Assembly: GCF_914271545.1 (NCBI RefSeq)
Contig: NZ_CAJZAH010000002.1
Coordinates: 372,001-436,000 of the forward strand
Direction of reading: 5' to 3'
DNA: 64,000 nt
Source of the DNA: Cupriavidus respiraculi
Lineage (GTDB): Bacteria; Pseudomonadota; Gammaproteobacteria; Burkholderiales; Burkholderiaceae
The notes under the pieces are model-generated. The model was not told the origin of the DNA, searched no databases, and saw nothing but the letters and a program-made list of their open reading frames with translations. This document shows, piece after piece, positions 35,937 to 45,012 of this stretch. The position numbers and the translations under genes were made by a program. Each line of letters begins with the position of its first letter. Position 1 is the stretch's first letter.

Positions 35937-38072
35937 ATGAACCAACCAGTCAACGCCGCCGCCGACGCCACCACCGCCACCGGTGCCAATCCGCTGCTGG
36001 ACTTCACCGACCTGCCGCGCTTTGCCGACATCCGGCCCGAACATATCGGCCCGGCGCTCGATACGCTGCTGGCCGACGCCCAGCGCGCGGTCGCGCAGGT
36101 CGCCGACCCGGCCACGCCGATCTCCTGGGCCACCGTGGTCGACGTGCTCGAGGCCGGCACCGAGCGGCTGGGCCGCGCCTGGGGCGTGGTTGGCCATCTG
36201 AGCTCGGTCGCCGATACGCCGGCGCTGCGCCAGGCGCATGCGGACAACCTGCCGCGCATGACCGAGTTCTGGTCCTCGCTCGGCCAGAACCTGGCCCTCT
36301 ACGAAAAGTACAAGGCCCTGGCCGACAGCCCTGAATACCAGACCCTGAGCGCGGCCCGCAAGCAATTGCTCGACAACGAGTTGCGCGGCTTCCGCCTCGG
36401 CGGCGCGGAGCTGCCCGAGGACAGCAAGCCGCGCTTCGCGGCGATCCAGGACGAACAGGCCCAGCTGTCCAAGGCCTTCTCCGACCACGTGCTGGACGCG
36501 ACCAACGGCTACGCGCTCTATATCGAGGACGGCGCCCGTCTGGCGGGCCTGCCGCAGGACGCCATCGACGCCGCCCGCGAAGCCGCGCAGAAGGACGAGC
36601 GCGCCGGCTGGAAATTCACACTGCATTTTCCGTCGTACTTCCCGGTGGTGCAGTACGCCGACGACCGCGCGCTGCGCCAGACCCTTTACGAAGCGAACGT
36701 GACACGCGCGTCCGAGCTCGGTCCGCAACACAGTCAGGGCAAGCCGGAGTGGGACAACACCGCCAATATGCGCGAGCAACTGGCGCTGCGCCAGGAAGAA
36801 GCGCGGATGCTCGGCTACGCCACGTTCGGCGAAGTCTCGCTGGTGCCCAAGATGGCCGAATCGCCGGCCGAGGTGCTGCGCTTTCTGGACGAACTCGCCG
36901 CCAAGGCGCGCCCGTACGCGGAACGCGACTGGACCGAACTGCAGCGGTTCGCGGCCGAGGAGCTGGGCATCGCGGCGCTCGCGCCGTGGGACATTGCCTA
37001 TGCCTCCGAGAAGCTGCGCGAGAAGCGCTATGCGTTCTCGGAAAACGAGGTCAAGCAATACTTCCCCGAGCCGCAGGTGCTCAAGGGCCTGTTCGGCGTG
37101 GTCGAGAAGCTGTTCTCGGTGCGCATCGAACCGGACCAGGCCCAGACGTGGCACAAGGACGTGCGCTTCTTCCGCGTGGTGTCCGCCGACGGCGAACTCA
37201 AGGCGCAGTTCTATATCGACCTGTATGCGCGCGAAGGCAAGCGCGGCGGCGCATGGATGGACGACGCGCGGGGCCGCAAGGAGCGTAGCGATGGCGCGGT
37301 GCAGACGCCGGTCGCCTACCTGACCTGCAACTTCTCGGCGCCGGTGGGCGACAAGCCGGCGCTGTTCACGCACGACGAGGTGATCACGCTGTTCCACGAG
37401 TTCGGCCATGGCCTGCACCATATGCTGACCCACGTGGGCGACCTGGGCGTGTCCGGCATCAACGGCGTCGAATGGGATGCGGTGGAGCTGCCGTCGCAGT
37501 TCATGGAGAACTTCTGCTGGGAATACGAGGTGCTGACGGGCATGACGGCCCATGTCGACTCCGGCGCGCCGCTGCCCCGGGCGCTGTTCGACAAGATGCT
37601 GGCCGCCAAGAATTTCCAGAACGGACTGATGACGCTGCGCCAGATCGTCTACTCCGCGTTCGACATGCACCTGCACACCGACTTCGACCCGCAGGGCGGA
37701 AAGTCGGTGCTCGACGTGTCCCGCGAGATCAACGACCGCGTCCACGTGATTCCGCAGCACCCGCTGTCGCGCTGGCCCAACACGTTCAGCCATATCTTCG
37801 CCGGCGGCTATGCGGCGGGCTACTACAGCTACAAGTGGGCCGAAGTACTGTCCGCCGACGTCTATGCCGCCTTCGAGGAAGCGGCGCAGCTCAGTGGCAG
37901 CGTGCTGGACAGCGAGACCGGGGCGCGCTTCCACCGCGAGATCCTGTCCGTCGGCGGCAGCCGCCCGGCCATGGAATCGTTCACCGCCTTCCGCGGCCGT
38001 CCGCCGCAGATCGACGCGCTGCTGCGGCATGGCGGCATGGCGGGCGGCGCGGCCGACGGGATGGCGGCATGA
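35937..38072 (+). CDS. prlC: Oligopeptidase A, M3 family zinc peptidase
   Basis: Cytoplasmic metallopeptidase of 711 residues (E. coli 680) that degrades short peptides, including cleaved signal peptides. The zinc motif HEFGH starts at H487 in FHEFGHGLHHMLTHVGD; the third ligand Glu lies about 25 residues on in VEWDAVELPSQFMENF. The C-terminus includes FSHIFAGGYAAGYYSYKWAE, typical of the family. The ATG at 35937 is at the end of a 113-bp gap after folD. Its stop overlaps the start of the exonuclease gene (ATGA). Confidence 0.94.
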   Translation: MNQPVNAAADATTATGANPLLDFTDLPRFADIRPEHIGPALDTLLADAQRAVAQVADPATPISWATVVDVLEAGTERLGRAWGVVGHLSSVADTPALRQAHADNLPRMTEFWSSLGQNLALYEKYKALADSPEYQTLSAARKQLLDNELRGFRLGGAELPEDSKPRFAAIQDEQAQLSKAFSDHVLDATNGYALYIEDGARLAGLPQDAIDAAREAAQKDERAGWKFTLHFPSYFPVVQYADDRALRQTLYEANVTRASELGPQHSQGKPEWDNTANMREQLALRQEEARMLGYATFGEVSLVPKMAESPAEVLRFLDELAAKARPYAERDWTELQRFAAEELGIAALAPWDIAYASEKLREKRYAFSENEVKQYFPEPQVLKGLFGVVEKLFSVRIEPDQAQTWHKDVRFFRVVSADGELKAQFYIDLYAREGKRGGAWMDDARGRKERSDGAVQTPVAYLTCNFSAPVGDKPALFTHDEVITLFHEFGHGLHHMLTHVGDLGVSGINGVEWDAVELPSQFMENFCWEYEVLTGMTAHVDSGAPLPRALFDKMLAAKNFQNGLMTLRQIVYSAFDMHLHTDFDPQGGKSVLDVSREINDRVHVIPQHPLSRWPNTFSHIFAGGYAAGYYSYKWAEVLSADVYAAFEEAAQLSGSVLDSETGARFHREILSVGGSRPAMESFTAFRGRPPQIDALLRHGGMAGGAADGMAA

Positions 38073-38923
38073 CGGATCTGCTGAGCGGGCTGCCGCCCGC
38101 GCTGCCCGCGCTGGCGCCTGCGACGCTGCGCATCGCCACCTGGAACGTCAATTCGCTGAAGGTGCGGCTGGCCCATGTGCTGGACTGGCTGATCGCGCAG
38201 GAAAAGGCCGACACGCCGATCGACGCGCTGTGCCTGCAGGAGCTGAAGCTGCCGGAGGACAAGTATCCGCTGGCCGAGCTGGAGAGCGCGGGCTTTCACA
38301 GCGTCTATATCGGCCAGAAGACCTACAACGGCGTGGCCATCCTCGCGCGCAACACCACGATGCCGCCGGCGGCCGACGTGGTGCGCAACATCCCCGGCTT
38401 CGAGGACGAGCAGCAGCGCGTGGTGGCCGCCACCTACGGCGATGTGCGGCTGGTATGCGCATACTTCCCCAATGGGCAGGCGCTGGATTCGGACAAGTTC
38501 GCCTACAAGCTCAGGTGGCTCGAAGCGATGACTTCGTGGCTGCGCGAGGAACTGGCGCGCTACCCCAAGCTGGCCCTGCTGGGCGACTTCAATATCGCGC
38601 CCGACGATCGCGACGTGCACGACCCCGCGAAGTGGGAAGGCCAGAACCTGGTCTCGCCGGCCGAGCGGGCGGCGTTCCAGGGGCTGCTGGAGCTTGGTCT
38701 CGCCGATGGATTCCGGCTGTTCGAGCAGCCCGAGAAGGCGTTCTCGTGGTGGGACTACCGGATGCTCGCGTTTCGCCGCAACGCGGGCCTGCGCATCGAC
38801 CATATCCTCTTGTCGGAGGCGCTGCGCCAGCGCTGCACCGGCTGCGTGATCGACCGCGAACCGCGCAAGTGGGAGCAGCCGTCGGACCATACGCCGGTGG
38901 TCGCGACCCTGCAGCTCGGCTGA
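38069..38923 (+). CDS. xthA: Exodeoxyribonuclease III, AP endonuclease
   Basis: DNA repair enzyme of 284 residues (E. coli 268) that cuts at abasic sites and trims 3' ends. Motifs in order: ATWNVNSLKVR, CLQELKLPEDKYP with the metal-binding Glu, YNGVAILAR, LLGDFNIAPDDRDVHDP with the catalytic Asp/Asn, FSWWDYR, LRIDHILLS and PSDHTPVVA with the active His. The family is exonuclease_3/ExoA-type. The start overlaps the prlC stop by four bases, indicating coupled translation. An N-terminal extension of about 20 residues precedes the catalytic fold. Confidence 0.92.
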   Translation: MTDLLSGLPPALPALAPATLRIATWNVNSLKVRLAHVLDWLIAQEKADTPIDALCLQELKLPEDKYPLAELESAGFHSVYIGQKTYNGVAILARNTTMPPAADVVRNIPGFEDEQQRVVAATYGDVRLVCAYFPNGQALDSDKFAYKLRWLEAMTSWLREELARYPKLALLGDFNIAPDDRDVHDPAKWEGQNLVSPAERAAFQGLLELGLADGFRLFEQPEKAFSWWDYRMLAFRRNAGLRIDHILLSEALRQRCTGCVIDREPRKWEQPSDHTPVVATLQLG

Positions 38924-39178
38924 CATCCGCCCGGCCGCCGCGCGGCCGGGATCCGGCCGCAAGCGGGTGACGCATCGCGCGCCTGTCCTGCCCCACGGCG
39001 GCCGCATCGCTTATCATGCCGGTCAGAGCTTCTTACCGACGCCGGCGCCACGTAGTGCCGGCGCATCCATGCACGCTCCCGCCATGCACATCGTCTCGCC
39101 TTTCGCCCAGCGCCACCGCGCGCCGGCTCCCGCACGACCCTCTCCCGAAACGGCACCCGCCCGCGGCGCGGTAAGCGC

Positions 39179-41074
39179 GTGGTGACCCCGCCCGCAACCG
39201 CCGGCCGCTGGTCGCGCCTGCTGCCCGCCTGGCGCGATCGCGTCAATGCCGCGACGCTGCGCGCCGACCTGCTGGCCGGCCTGCTGGGCGCGGTGCTGGT
39301 GCTGCCGCAGGGCGTAGCGTTCGCGACGCTGGCCGGGCTGCCGCCGCAGTACGGCATCTATACCGCCGTGGTGCCTTGCATCGTGGCCGCGCTGTTCGGC
39401 TCCAGCTGGCATGTCATGTCCGGCCCGACCAACGCCAATTCGCTCGCGCTGTTCGCCATGCTGAGCCCCATCGCGCTGGCCGGCAGCCCCGAATACATCA
39501 ACCTTGCGCTGGCGGTCACCGTGCTGGTCGGGCTGTTCCAGCTCGCGGTCGGCACGCTGCGGCTGGGCTCGCTCGCCAACTTCATTTCGCCGTCTGTGCT
39601 GCTCGGCTTTACCTGCGGCGCGGCCGCGCTGATCGCGCTGTACGCCCTCAAGGACCTGTTCGGCCTTGACGTGCCATCGGGCACTAGCGCCTTCGGCGTG
39701 CTGCTGCATCTGGCGCGCCACGTGGACACCATCCACTGGGGCGCGGTGGCGGTGGGCGCGGTGACGTTGATCGTTACCCTCGCCGTCAAGCGCATGTCCC
39801 GGCGGCTTCCCTTCATGCTGCTGGGGCTGCTTGCCGGTTATGCGGTCGCCCTGGCGCTCAATCACCTGGCCGGCGGGGGCGCGCACGTCGAGGTGATCGG
39901 CGCCATTCCGGCCGCCATTCCGCCGTTCCATGTGCCCGACATCGCGTGGCGCACCGTGCCGGACCTGCTGGGCATCGCTTCGGCCTTGACCATCGTCGCG
40001 CTGGGGCAATCGATCTCGATCGCCAAGGCCGTGGCGCTGCGCTCGGGGCAGCATATCGACGCCAACCGGGAATTCGTCGGCCAGGGCCTGAGCAATATCG
40101 CGGGCGGCTTCTTCTCGGCCTACGTCTCCTGCGGCTCGCTGAACCGTTCGATGCCGAACTTCGAGGCCGGGGCGCGCACGCCGCTGGCCAGCGTCTTCTC
40201 GGCGCTGCTGCTGGTTGCGCTGGTCGCGGTCAGCGCCCCGCTGCTGGCGCAGATCCCGCTGGCCGCGATCGCGGCCATGCTGCTGCTGGTGGCCTGGGGG
40301 CTGTTCGACTTCGCGCGGCTGCGCCGCATCGCAACGATCTCCCGCACCGAATTCGCCATCGCGCTGGGGACCTTCGTGGCCACGCTGGTGATCCGGCTCG
40401 AAATGGCCGTGCTGCTCGGAACCATCCTGTCGCTCGTGGCCTACCTGTACCGCACCGCGCGGCCTGCCGTGCGCAGCCTGGTGCCGGACGCGGACGATCC
40501 CGGCCGGCGCTTCACACCGCTGGACGAGCTGCGGCGCCCGCAGCCCGAATGCCCGCAACTGAAGCTGCTGCGCATGGAAGGCGCGATCTTCTTCGGCGCC
40601 GTGCAGCATGTCAGCGACCGCTTGCACGACGCACGCCGCGACCATCCCGGCCAGCTGCATCTGCTGGCGATGACCAAGAGCATGAACTTCATCGATCTGG
40701 CCGGCGCCGAGATGTGGGAGGCCGAACTGGCCGAGCGCCGCGCCGCGGGCGGCGACCTGTATTTCCACCGGCCGCGCACGCAGGTGCTGCAGACCTGGGA
40801 CCAGACCGGCTTTGCCGACAAGCTCGGCCAGGACCATATCTTCTCCACCAAGCGGCAGGCGCTACACACCATCGTGCGCCGGCTCGATCCCGACATCTGC
40901 GCGCGCTGCAACGTGCGCATCTTCGAGGAATGCGCGACCCAGCCGGGCGGCGTGCTCGCGCCCGCCGGCACGGCCGAGGCGGGCACGGCGGACACGGGCG
41001 AGCGCGCGCCGGGCACGGCAACGGCAGTCGCGGCAAGGCGCGAGACGCAGACGGAGAATCAGGGTGGGAACTGA
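39179..41074 (+). CDS. SulP-family inorganic anion transporter with STAS domain
   Basis: Membrane transporter of 631 residues, probably for sulfate or bicarbonate. About 10-14 helices cover residues 25-430, with the family stretches LPQGVAFATLAGLPPQYGIY and NIAGGFFSAYVSCGSLNRS. A cytoplasmic STAS domain follows (about 460-560; KLLRMEGAIFFGAVQHVSDR), then a cysteine-containing tail (DICARCNVRIFEECATQPGG) and a low-complexity Ala/Thr end. The start is a GTG at 39179 or 39182; no clear ribosome-binding site is seen. The 255-bp gap before it has a GC hairpin after xthA (38930-38950) but no other feature. Confidence 0.87.
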   Translation: MVTPPATAGRWSRLLPAWRDRVNAATLRADLLAGLLGAVLVLPQGVAFATLAGLPPQYGIYTAVVPCIVAALFGSSWHVMSGPTNANSLALFAMLSPIALAGSPEYINLALAVTVLVGLFQLAVGTLRLGSLANFISPSVLLGFTCGAAALIALYALKDLFGLDVPSGTSAFGVLLHLARHVDTIHWGAVAVGAVTLIVTLAVKRMSRRLPFMLLGLLAGYAVALALNHLAGGGAHVEVIGAIPAAIPPFHVPDIAWRTVPDLLGIASALTIVALGQSISIAKAVALRSGQHIDANREFVGQGLSNIAGGFFSAYVSCGSLNRSMPNFEAGARTPLASVFSALLLVALVAVSAPLLAQIPLAAIAAMLLLVAWGLFDFARLRRIATISRTEFAIALGTFVATLVIRLEMAVLLGTILSLVAYLYRTARPAVRSLVPDADDPGRRFTPLDELRRPQPECPQLKLLRMEGAIFFGAVQHVSDRLHDARRDHPGQLHLLAMTKSMNFIDLAGAEMWEAELAERRAAGGDLYFHRPRTQVLQTWDQTGFADKLGQDHIFSTKRQALHTIVRRLDPDICARCNVRIFEECATQPGGVLAPAGTAEAGTADTGERAPGTATAVAARRETQTENQGGN

Positions 41075-41129
41075 GGGTGGAGAAAAGCGGGTATCGAGGA
41101 GTGAGACGGAAGACGACGGACGGTGTAGC

Positions 41130-41153
41130 AAAAACGCCGGCATGAAACCGGCG
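41130..41153 (-). terminator. Terminator of the DUF1488 gene
   Basis: On the minus strand CGCCGG and CCGGCG flank a seven-base loop and are followed by TTTTT, 24 bp after the stop codon. SulP ends 55 bp away on the other strand. Confidence 0.75.
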
Positions 41154-41176
41154 CCAGATGCAGGCGATGCCTTGCC

Positions 41177-41440
41177 TTATACAGGCGCCACGTGGGCGCG
41201 TTTGACGACGACTGGTTGCTGCACGCCTTGTTCGATCAGGACCACCGCGGCGCGTTCGATCGTATCGCGGCCCGCGCGGAATGCTTCTTCGAGCGACAGC
41301 ACCTGGTCGGCACTGAAACCTTCCCACAACGCCTCGCGTGTCACCACGCAGGTCACCGGCTGACCATCGACGATCGCGTGGAACAGCAGGCCTTCGTTGT
41401 TGATGTCGTAGCGCTCTTGCTCTTGGAATTTGATATCCAT
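41177..41440 (-). CDS. DUF1488-family small protein
   Basis: Small cytoplasmic protein of 87 residues. It begins DIKFQEQERYDINNEGLLFH and contains VDGQPVTCVVTREALWEGFS, which fits DUF1488 in length and pattern (conserved start region and VxREAL). Function unknown. The ATG at 41440 is preceded by GGAGGG; a longer in-frame start (41512) has no such site. Confidence 0.78.
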   Translation of the reverse strand: MDIKFQEQERYDINNEGLLFHAIVDGQPVTCVVTREALWEGFSADQVLSLEEAFRAGRDTIERAAVVLIEQGVQQPVVVKRAHVAPV

Positions 41441-41655
41441 CGGTAAAGCCCTCCATTGCAAGTGATGGGGCATCCTAACATGGGTCGACCAAGTCGCGGC
41501 AATGCCCCGCACGCGGACCCGTCATCACCCTGACACTCCGGCGGTTCGCGAGTTCCCACGGCGCCCGTGGCCGGCGTAGCGCTCGCCACGGCATCGCGCC
41601 GGCAGCACCCGCGGACGGCTGGCGGTCTCTCTGCAGAAACGCGACCCGGCAACAT

Positions 41656-41683
41656 TTGACAAAAAGAAAAACGATGCTAGAAT
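41656..41683 (+). promoter_or_regulatory. Promoter of tRNA-Lys copy 1
   Basis: TTGACA (41656-41661) and TAGAAT (41678-41683) with a 16-bp spacer; 13 bp separate the -10 box from the tRNA start. Confidence 0.7.
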
Positions 41684-41696
41684 CTCGGACTTCGTT

Positions 41697-41772
41697 GGGG
41701 CGTTAGCTCAGTTGGTAGAGCAGCGGACTCTTAATCCGTAGGTCGAGTGTTCGAGTCACTCACGCCCCACCA
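41697..41772 (+). tRNA. tRNA-Lys (anticodon CTT), copy 1
   Basis: 76-nt cloverleaf with GGGGCGT pairing ACGCCCC, D-arm TAGCTCAGTTGGTAGAGCA, anticodon loop CTCTTAA (anticodon CTT, reading AAG), T-arm with TTCGAGTC, and encoded CCA. A second identical copy is at 43382-43457. Confidence 0.95.
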
Positions 41773-41782
41773 GCGAATTCGA

Positions 41783-41815
41783 AAGGCCGGAAGCAGAGAT
41801 GCTTCCGGCCTTTTT
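41783..41815 (+). terminator. Terminator of tRNA-Lys copy 1
   Basis: GGCCGGAAGC and GCTTCCGGCC flank a six-base loop and are followed by TTTTT. It starts 13 bp after the tRNA and ends 24 bp before the convergent deaminase stop. Confidence 0.88.
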
Positions 41816-41838
41816 CATTGCCATCTCGCCGCGCGGCT

Positions 41839-43215
41839 TCAGCGCGCCGCCTCGAACAACTCCCGCGCCAATTCCCGGTGCCGCACCAGCACCTGCGGCA
41901 GAGAGGCCGTCAGCAGTTCGCCAGCCCGCACTACCACCCGGCCGTTGATCACGCTGGTCGCGACCTTGCCGGGCGTGCAGAAGACCAGCGCCGCGACCGG
42001 GTCGTGGCCGGCGCCGGCATAGCCCACCGCGGACATGTCGAAGGCAACGAAGTCCGCCGACATGCCGGGGGCGAGGGCCCCGATATCGTCGCGGTTCAGC
42101 ACCCGCGCCCCGCCCAGCGTGGCGATCTCCAGCGCCTCGCGCGCGCTCATCGCCGCCGGGCCGTAGCCGACCCGCTGCAGCAGCATGGCCTGGCGTACCT
42201 CCCCCAGCATGTGCGCGCCGTCGTTGGACGCGCTGCCGTCCACGCCCAGGCCGACCGGCACGCCGGCGTCGCGCATCGCGCGCACCGGCGCGATGCCGGA
42301 CGCCAGCCGCATGTTCGAGCATGGGCAGTGGGCGACGCCGGTGCCGGTGCGCGCGAACAGCGCGATGCCCTCCTCGTCCAGCTTGACGCAGTGCGCGTGC
42401 CAGACGTCGTGCCCGACCCAGCCCAGGTCTTCGGCGTACTGCGCGGGCGTGAGGCCGAACGCCTCGCGCGAGTAAGCGACATCGTTGTCGTTCTCGGCCA
42501 GGTGTGTGTGCAGGGAGACGCCGTAGTGCCGCGCCAGCACGGCGGACTCCCGCATGAGGTCGCGCGAGACCGAGAACGGCGAGCAAGGCGCCAGCACGAT
42601 GCGCAGCATCGCGTGGCGGGAATCGTCGTGGTACTGCTCGATCAGCCGCTGGCTGTCCGCCAGGATCGCGGCCTCGTCCTCCACCACGGAGTCGGGAGGC
42701 AGGCCGCCCTTGGCGCGACCCACGCTCATCGAGCCGCGCGCGGCATGGAAGCGCATGCCCATCCGGGCCGCGGCCTCGATCGAGTCGTCCAGGCGCGCGC
42801 CGTTGGGGTACAGGTACAGGTGATCGCTGGTGGTGGTGCAGCCGGACAGCATCAGCTCGGCCATCGCCGTGCTCGTCGACACGCGGATCATCTCCGGCGT
42901 CAGGTGCGACCACAGCAGATAGAGCCCATTGAGCCACGCGAACAGCTCCGCATCCTGGGCCGCGGGCACCGCGCGGGTCAGGCTCTGGTACATATGGTGG
43001 TGGGTATTGACCAGGCCGGGGATCACCACATGGCCGCGCATGTCCAGCACCTGCGCACTGCCGTCGTCCATCCTGCGCCGATATGCCTCGGGCAACTCGG
43101 CGGTCGGCCCCACCCAGGCGATCGCCGGTCCCTCCGCCACCAGCGCGCCGCCGGGTATCTCGCGGCGGGCCGCATCCATGGTCACGAGTACGTCGGCGTT
43201 GGTCACGATCAGCAT
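41839..43215 (-). CDS. 8-oxoguanine deaminase-type amidohydrolase
   Basis: Zinc amidohydrolase of 458 residues. The metal site starts at H72-x-H74 in NTHHHMYQSLTRA, followed by CTTTSDHLYLYP, HTHLAEND, HAHCVKLDEEG and GVDGSASND. The block CPCSNMRLASGI with GLGVDGSASND is as I remember it for the 8-oxoguanine deaminases (Pseudomonas PA0142), distinct from plain guanine deaminase. It would convert 8-oxoguanine to urate, a nucleotide-pool or salvage step. The ATG at 43215 has AGGAGAC nine bases upstream; two earlier ATGs (43254, 43275) have none. It is enclosed by two tRNA-Lys copies on the other strand. Confidence 0.82.
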   Translation of the reverse strand: MLIVTNADVLVTMDAARREIPGGALVAEGPAIAWVGPTAELPEAYRRRMDDGSAQVLDMRGHVVIPGLVNTHHHMYQSLTRAVPAAQDAELFAWLNGLYLLWSHLTPEMIRVSTSTAMAELMLSGCTTTSDHLYLYPNGARLDDSIEAAARMGMRFHAARGSMSVGRAKGGLPPDSVVEDEAAILADSQRLIEQYHDDSRHAMLRIVLAPCSPFSVSRDLMRESAVLARHYGVSLHTHLAENDNDVAYSREAFGLTPAQYAEDLGWVGHDVWHAHCVKLDEEGIALFARTGTGVAHCPCSNMRLASGIAPVRAMRDAGVPVGLGVDGSASNDGAHMLGEVRQAMLLQRVGYGPAAMSAREALEIATLGGARVLNRDDIGALAPGMSADFVAFDMSAVGYAGAGHDPVAALVFCTPGKVATSVINGRVVVRAGELLTASLPQVLVRHRELARELFEAAR

Positions 43216-43339
43216 CACGGTGCGGGTCTCCTGCGCGGTTGGGATGGAGGACATGGCGGACACGGCCGCCGGCATTGTAGGGCGCCGCCGCGCGCCGCGG
43301 TCCGTCCGCGGCGGCATACCGCCTATTGTGGCGGGGGGC

Positions 43340-43368
43340 TTGCATTCATACTGCGGGCTGGGTAGAAT
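43340..43368 (+). promoter_or_regulatory. Promoter of tRNA-Lys copy 2
   Basis: TTGCAT (43340-43345) and TAGAAT (43363-43368), 17-bp spacer. The -10 box and 13-bp start distance match copy 1 exactly but the -35 does not. Confidence 0.6.
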
Positions 43369-43381
43369 CGCGGTCTTCGTT

Positions 43382-43457
43382 GGGGCGTTAGCTCAGTTGG
43401 TAGAGCAGCGGACTCTTAATCCGTAGGTCGAGTGTTCGAGTCACTCACGCCCCACCA
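43382..43457 (+). tRNA. tRNA-Lys (anticodon CTT), copy 2
   Basis: Identical over 76 nt to the tRNA at 41697-41772, including the encoded CCA. The flanks are also shared: TTCGTT before and AGCGAATTCGAAA after. Confidence 0.95.
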
Positions 43458-43469
43458 GCGAATTCGAAA

Positions 43470-43501
43470 AGCCGGAAGCAGAGATGCTTCCGGCTTTTTT
43501 T
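43470..43501 (+). terminator. Terminator of tRNA-Lys copy 2
   Basis: AGCCGGAAGC and GCTTCCGGCT flank AGAGAT, then TTTTTT. One base pair differs from copy 1 (A-T for G-C at the base of the stem), showing the stem is kept by compensation. Confidence 0.88.
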
Positions 43502-43721
43502 ATTGGTGCTTCCGGTCCGGCGCGCAGCAACGTGCGGCGGCGCGCGCGGCGCGCCGCTTCCCGGGGAAGATACCGATAGCCCGCGCGCCGCTTTCCGGGT
43601 TGAATGCCATCCAGGCTTATCGCGAAACATAGTTCCGCATTCCGGAACGCGGTCGCCGGTCAAAGGCAGTCCGACCGTGTGCGATAACGCCCTATCAAAA
43701 CAGCAGAAGATGGAGGCACCC

Positions 43722-44702
43722 TTGAAAGCAGTATTGAACGCGAGCGCAATGGCCGTGATGGCCCTGGCCGGTCTGACCCATGCCACGCTGTCGCATGCCC
43801 AGGCCTATCCCACCAAGCCGATCCGCCTGATCGTACCGTTCGCCGCGGGCGGCACCACGGACATCGTCGCGCGCGCCGTGTCGGACGCGCTGGGCCGCGA
43901 ACTCGGACAGCCGGTGGTGGTGGAAAACCGCGGCGGTGGCGGCGGCGCGATCGGCGCCGACGCGCTGGCCAAGTCGGCCCCGGACGGCTACGCGCTGGGC
44001 ATCGCGACCGTGAGCACGATGGCCACCAATCCGGCCACCAACCCGAAGAATCCCTACGACCCGCTCAAGGACTTCGCGCCGATCACCAACCTGGTCAACG
44101 TGCCTAACGTGCTGACCATCAATCCGCAGGTGCCGGCCAAGAACCTGAAGGAGTTCATCGCGCTGGTGAAGGCAACGCCGGGCAAGTACAGCTACGCGTC
44201 CGCCGGCAAGGGCAGCATCTCGCATCTGGACGGCGAGCTGTTCAAGCTCGTGACCAAGACCGACATGGTGCACGTGCCCTACCGCGGATCGGGTCCGGCA
44301 CTGAACGACACGCTGGCCGGCCAGGTCAGCGGCCAGTTCGACAACCTGCCCTCGTCGATGCCGCATATCCAGGCGGGCAAGCTGCGCGCGCTGGCGGTGG
44401 CCGCGCCCAAGCGCGTCGAGGGCCTGCCCGATGTGCCGACCTTCGCCGAGGAAGGCCTGAAGGACGTCAACAACATGGCCTGGTACGGCCTGGTCGCGCC
44501 GGCCAACACCCCGCCGGCGATCGTCGCGAAGGTGCATGACGCCGCCGTGAAGGCGCTGAAGGATCCGAACGTGCAGCGCCGCCTGAAGGACAGCGGCAGC
44601 TATACCGACGGCAACACGCCGCAGCAGTTCGCCGCGCAGATCAAGCGCGAGCTGGAATTGCGCAAGAAGATCGCGGTCGAGCAGAACATCACGCTGGAAT
44701 AA
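43722..44702 (+). CDS. Bug-family periplasmic solute-binding protein, orphan
   Basis: Binding protein of 326 residues if started at the TTG at 43722, which lies five bases after GGAGG; an ATG at 43710 gives four more residues but overlaps that ribosome-binding site. The signal peptide ends near residue 26 (LTHATLSHAQA). The mature part has KPIRLIVPFAAGGTTDIVAR and VHVPYRGSGPALNDTLAGQV, the Bug ligand motifs. There are no tctA/tctB genes beside it, so it may use a remote transporter or act as a sensor. A terminator follows. Confidence 0.9.
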   Translation: MKAVLNASAMAVMALAGLTHATLSHAQAYPTKPIRLIVPFAAGGTTDIVARAVSDALGRELGQPVVVENRGGGGGAIGADALAKSAPDGYALGIATVSTMATNPATNPKNPYDPLKDFAPITNLVNVPNVLTINPQVPAKNLKEFIALVKATPGKYSYASAGKGSISHLDGELFKLVTKTDMVHVPYRGSGPALNDTLAGQVSGQFDNLPSSMPHIQAGKLRALAVAAPKRVEGLPDVPTFAEEGLKDVNNMAWYGLVAPANTPPAIVAKVHDAAVKALKDPNVQRRLKDSGSYTDGNTPQQFAAQIKRELELRKKIAVEQNITLE

Positions 44703-45012
44703 GCCTCCGGCGAGTCCAGTGGAAGGGCAGGCTGCGCGCCTGCCCTTTTTCTTTCCAGGTTGCCACCCGGCGGCTTTGCCCCCCACAAGCCCGCCAAGCA
44801 AGCCCGCCATACTGACCGCAGCGCGCGCGCATCGTCCCCGCAGCACGGCTTCTTGATCTGACGCAAGGCAGCATGGCGCCCGGACGGTTTGAATTCTGGA
44901 ATGGAAAACTTTCACTACGGCGGGCGCGGCCACGGCGCTACAGTCGTAGCTTGTGCCATCCACCCAAGGACCGCGCGGCCATCGCGTGGTCTGCCAACCT
45001 GCGAGGACGACC
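44703..45012. other. Gap with terminator; no gene seen
   Basis: 310 bp. The first 50 bp contain the terminator of the Bug gene. The rest shows no gene, RNA or repeat I can support; the promoter of the repeat protein at 45013 should be here, but no clear hexamers are visible. Confidence 0.5.
44724..44752 (+). terminator. Terminator of the orphan Bug gene
   Basis: AAGGGCAGGC (44724-44733) pairs with GCCTGCCCTT (44739-44748) around five bases, followed by TTTTCTTT. Confidence 0.88.
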
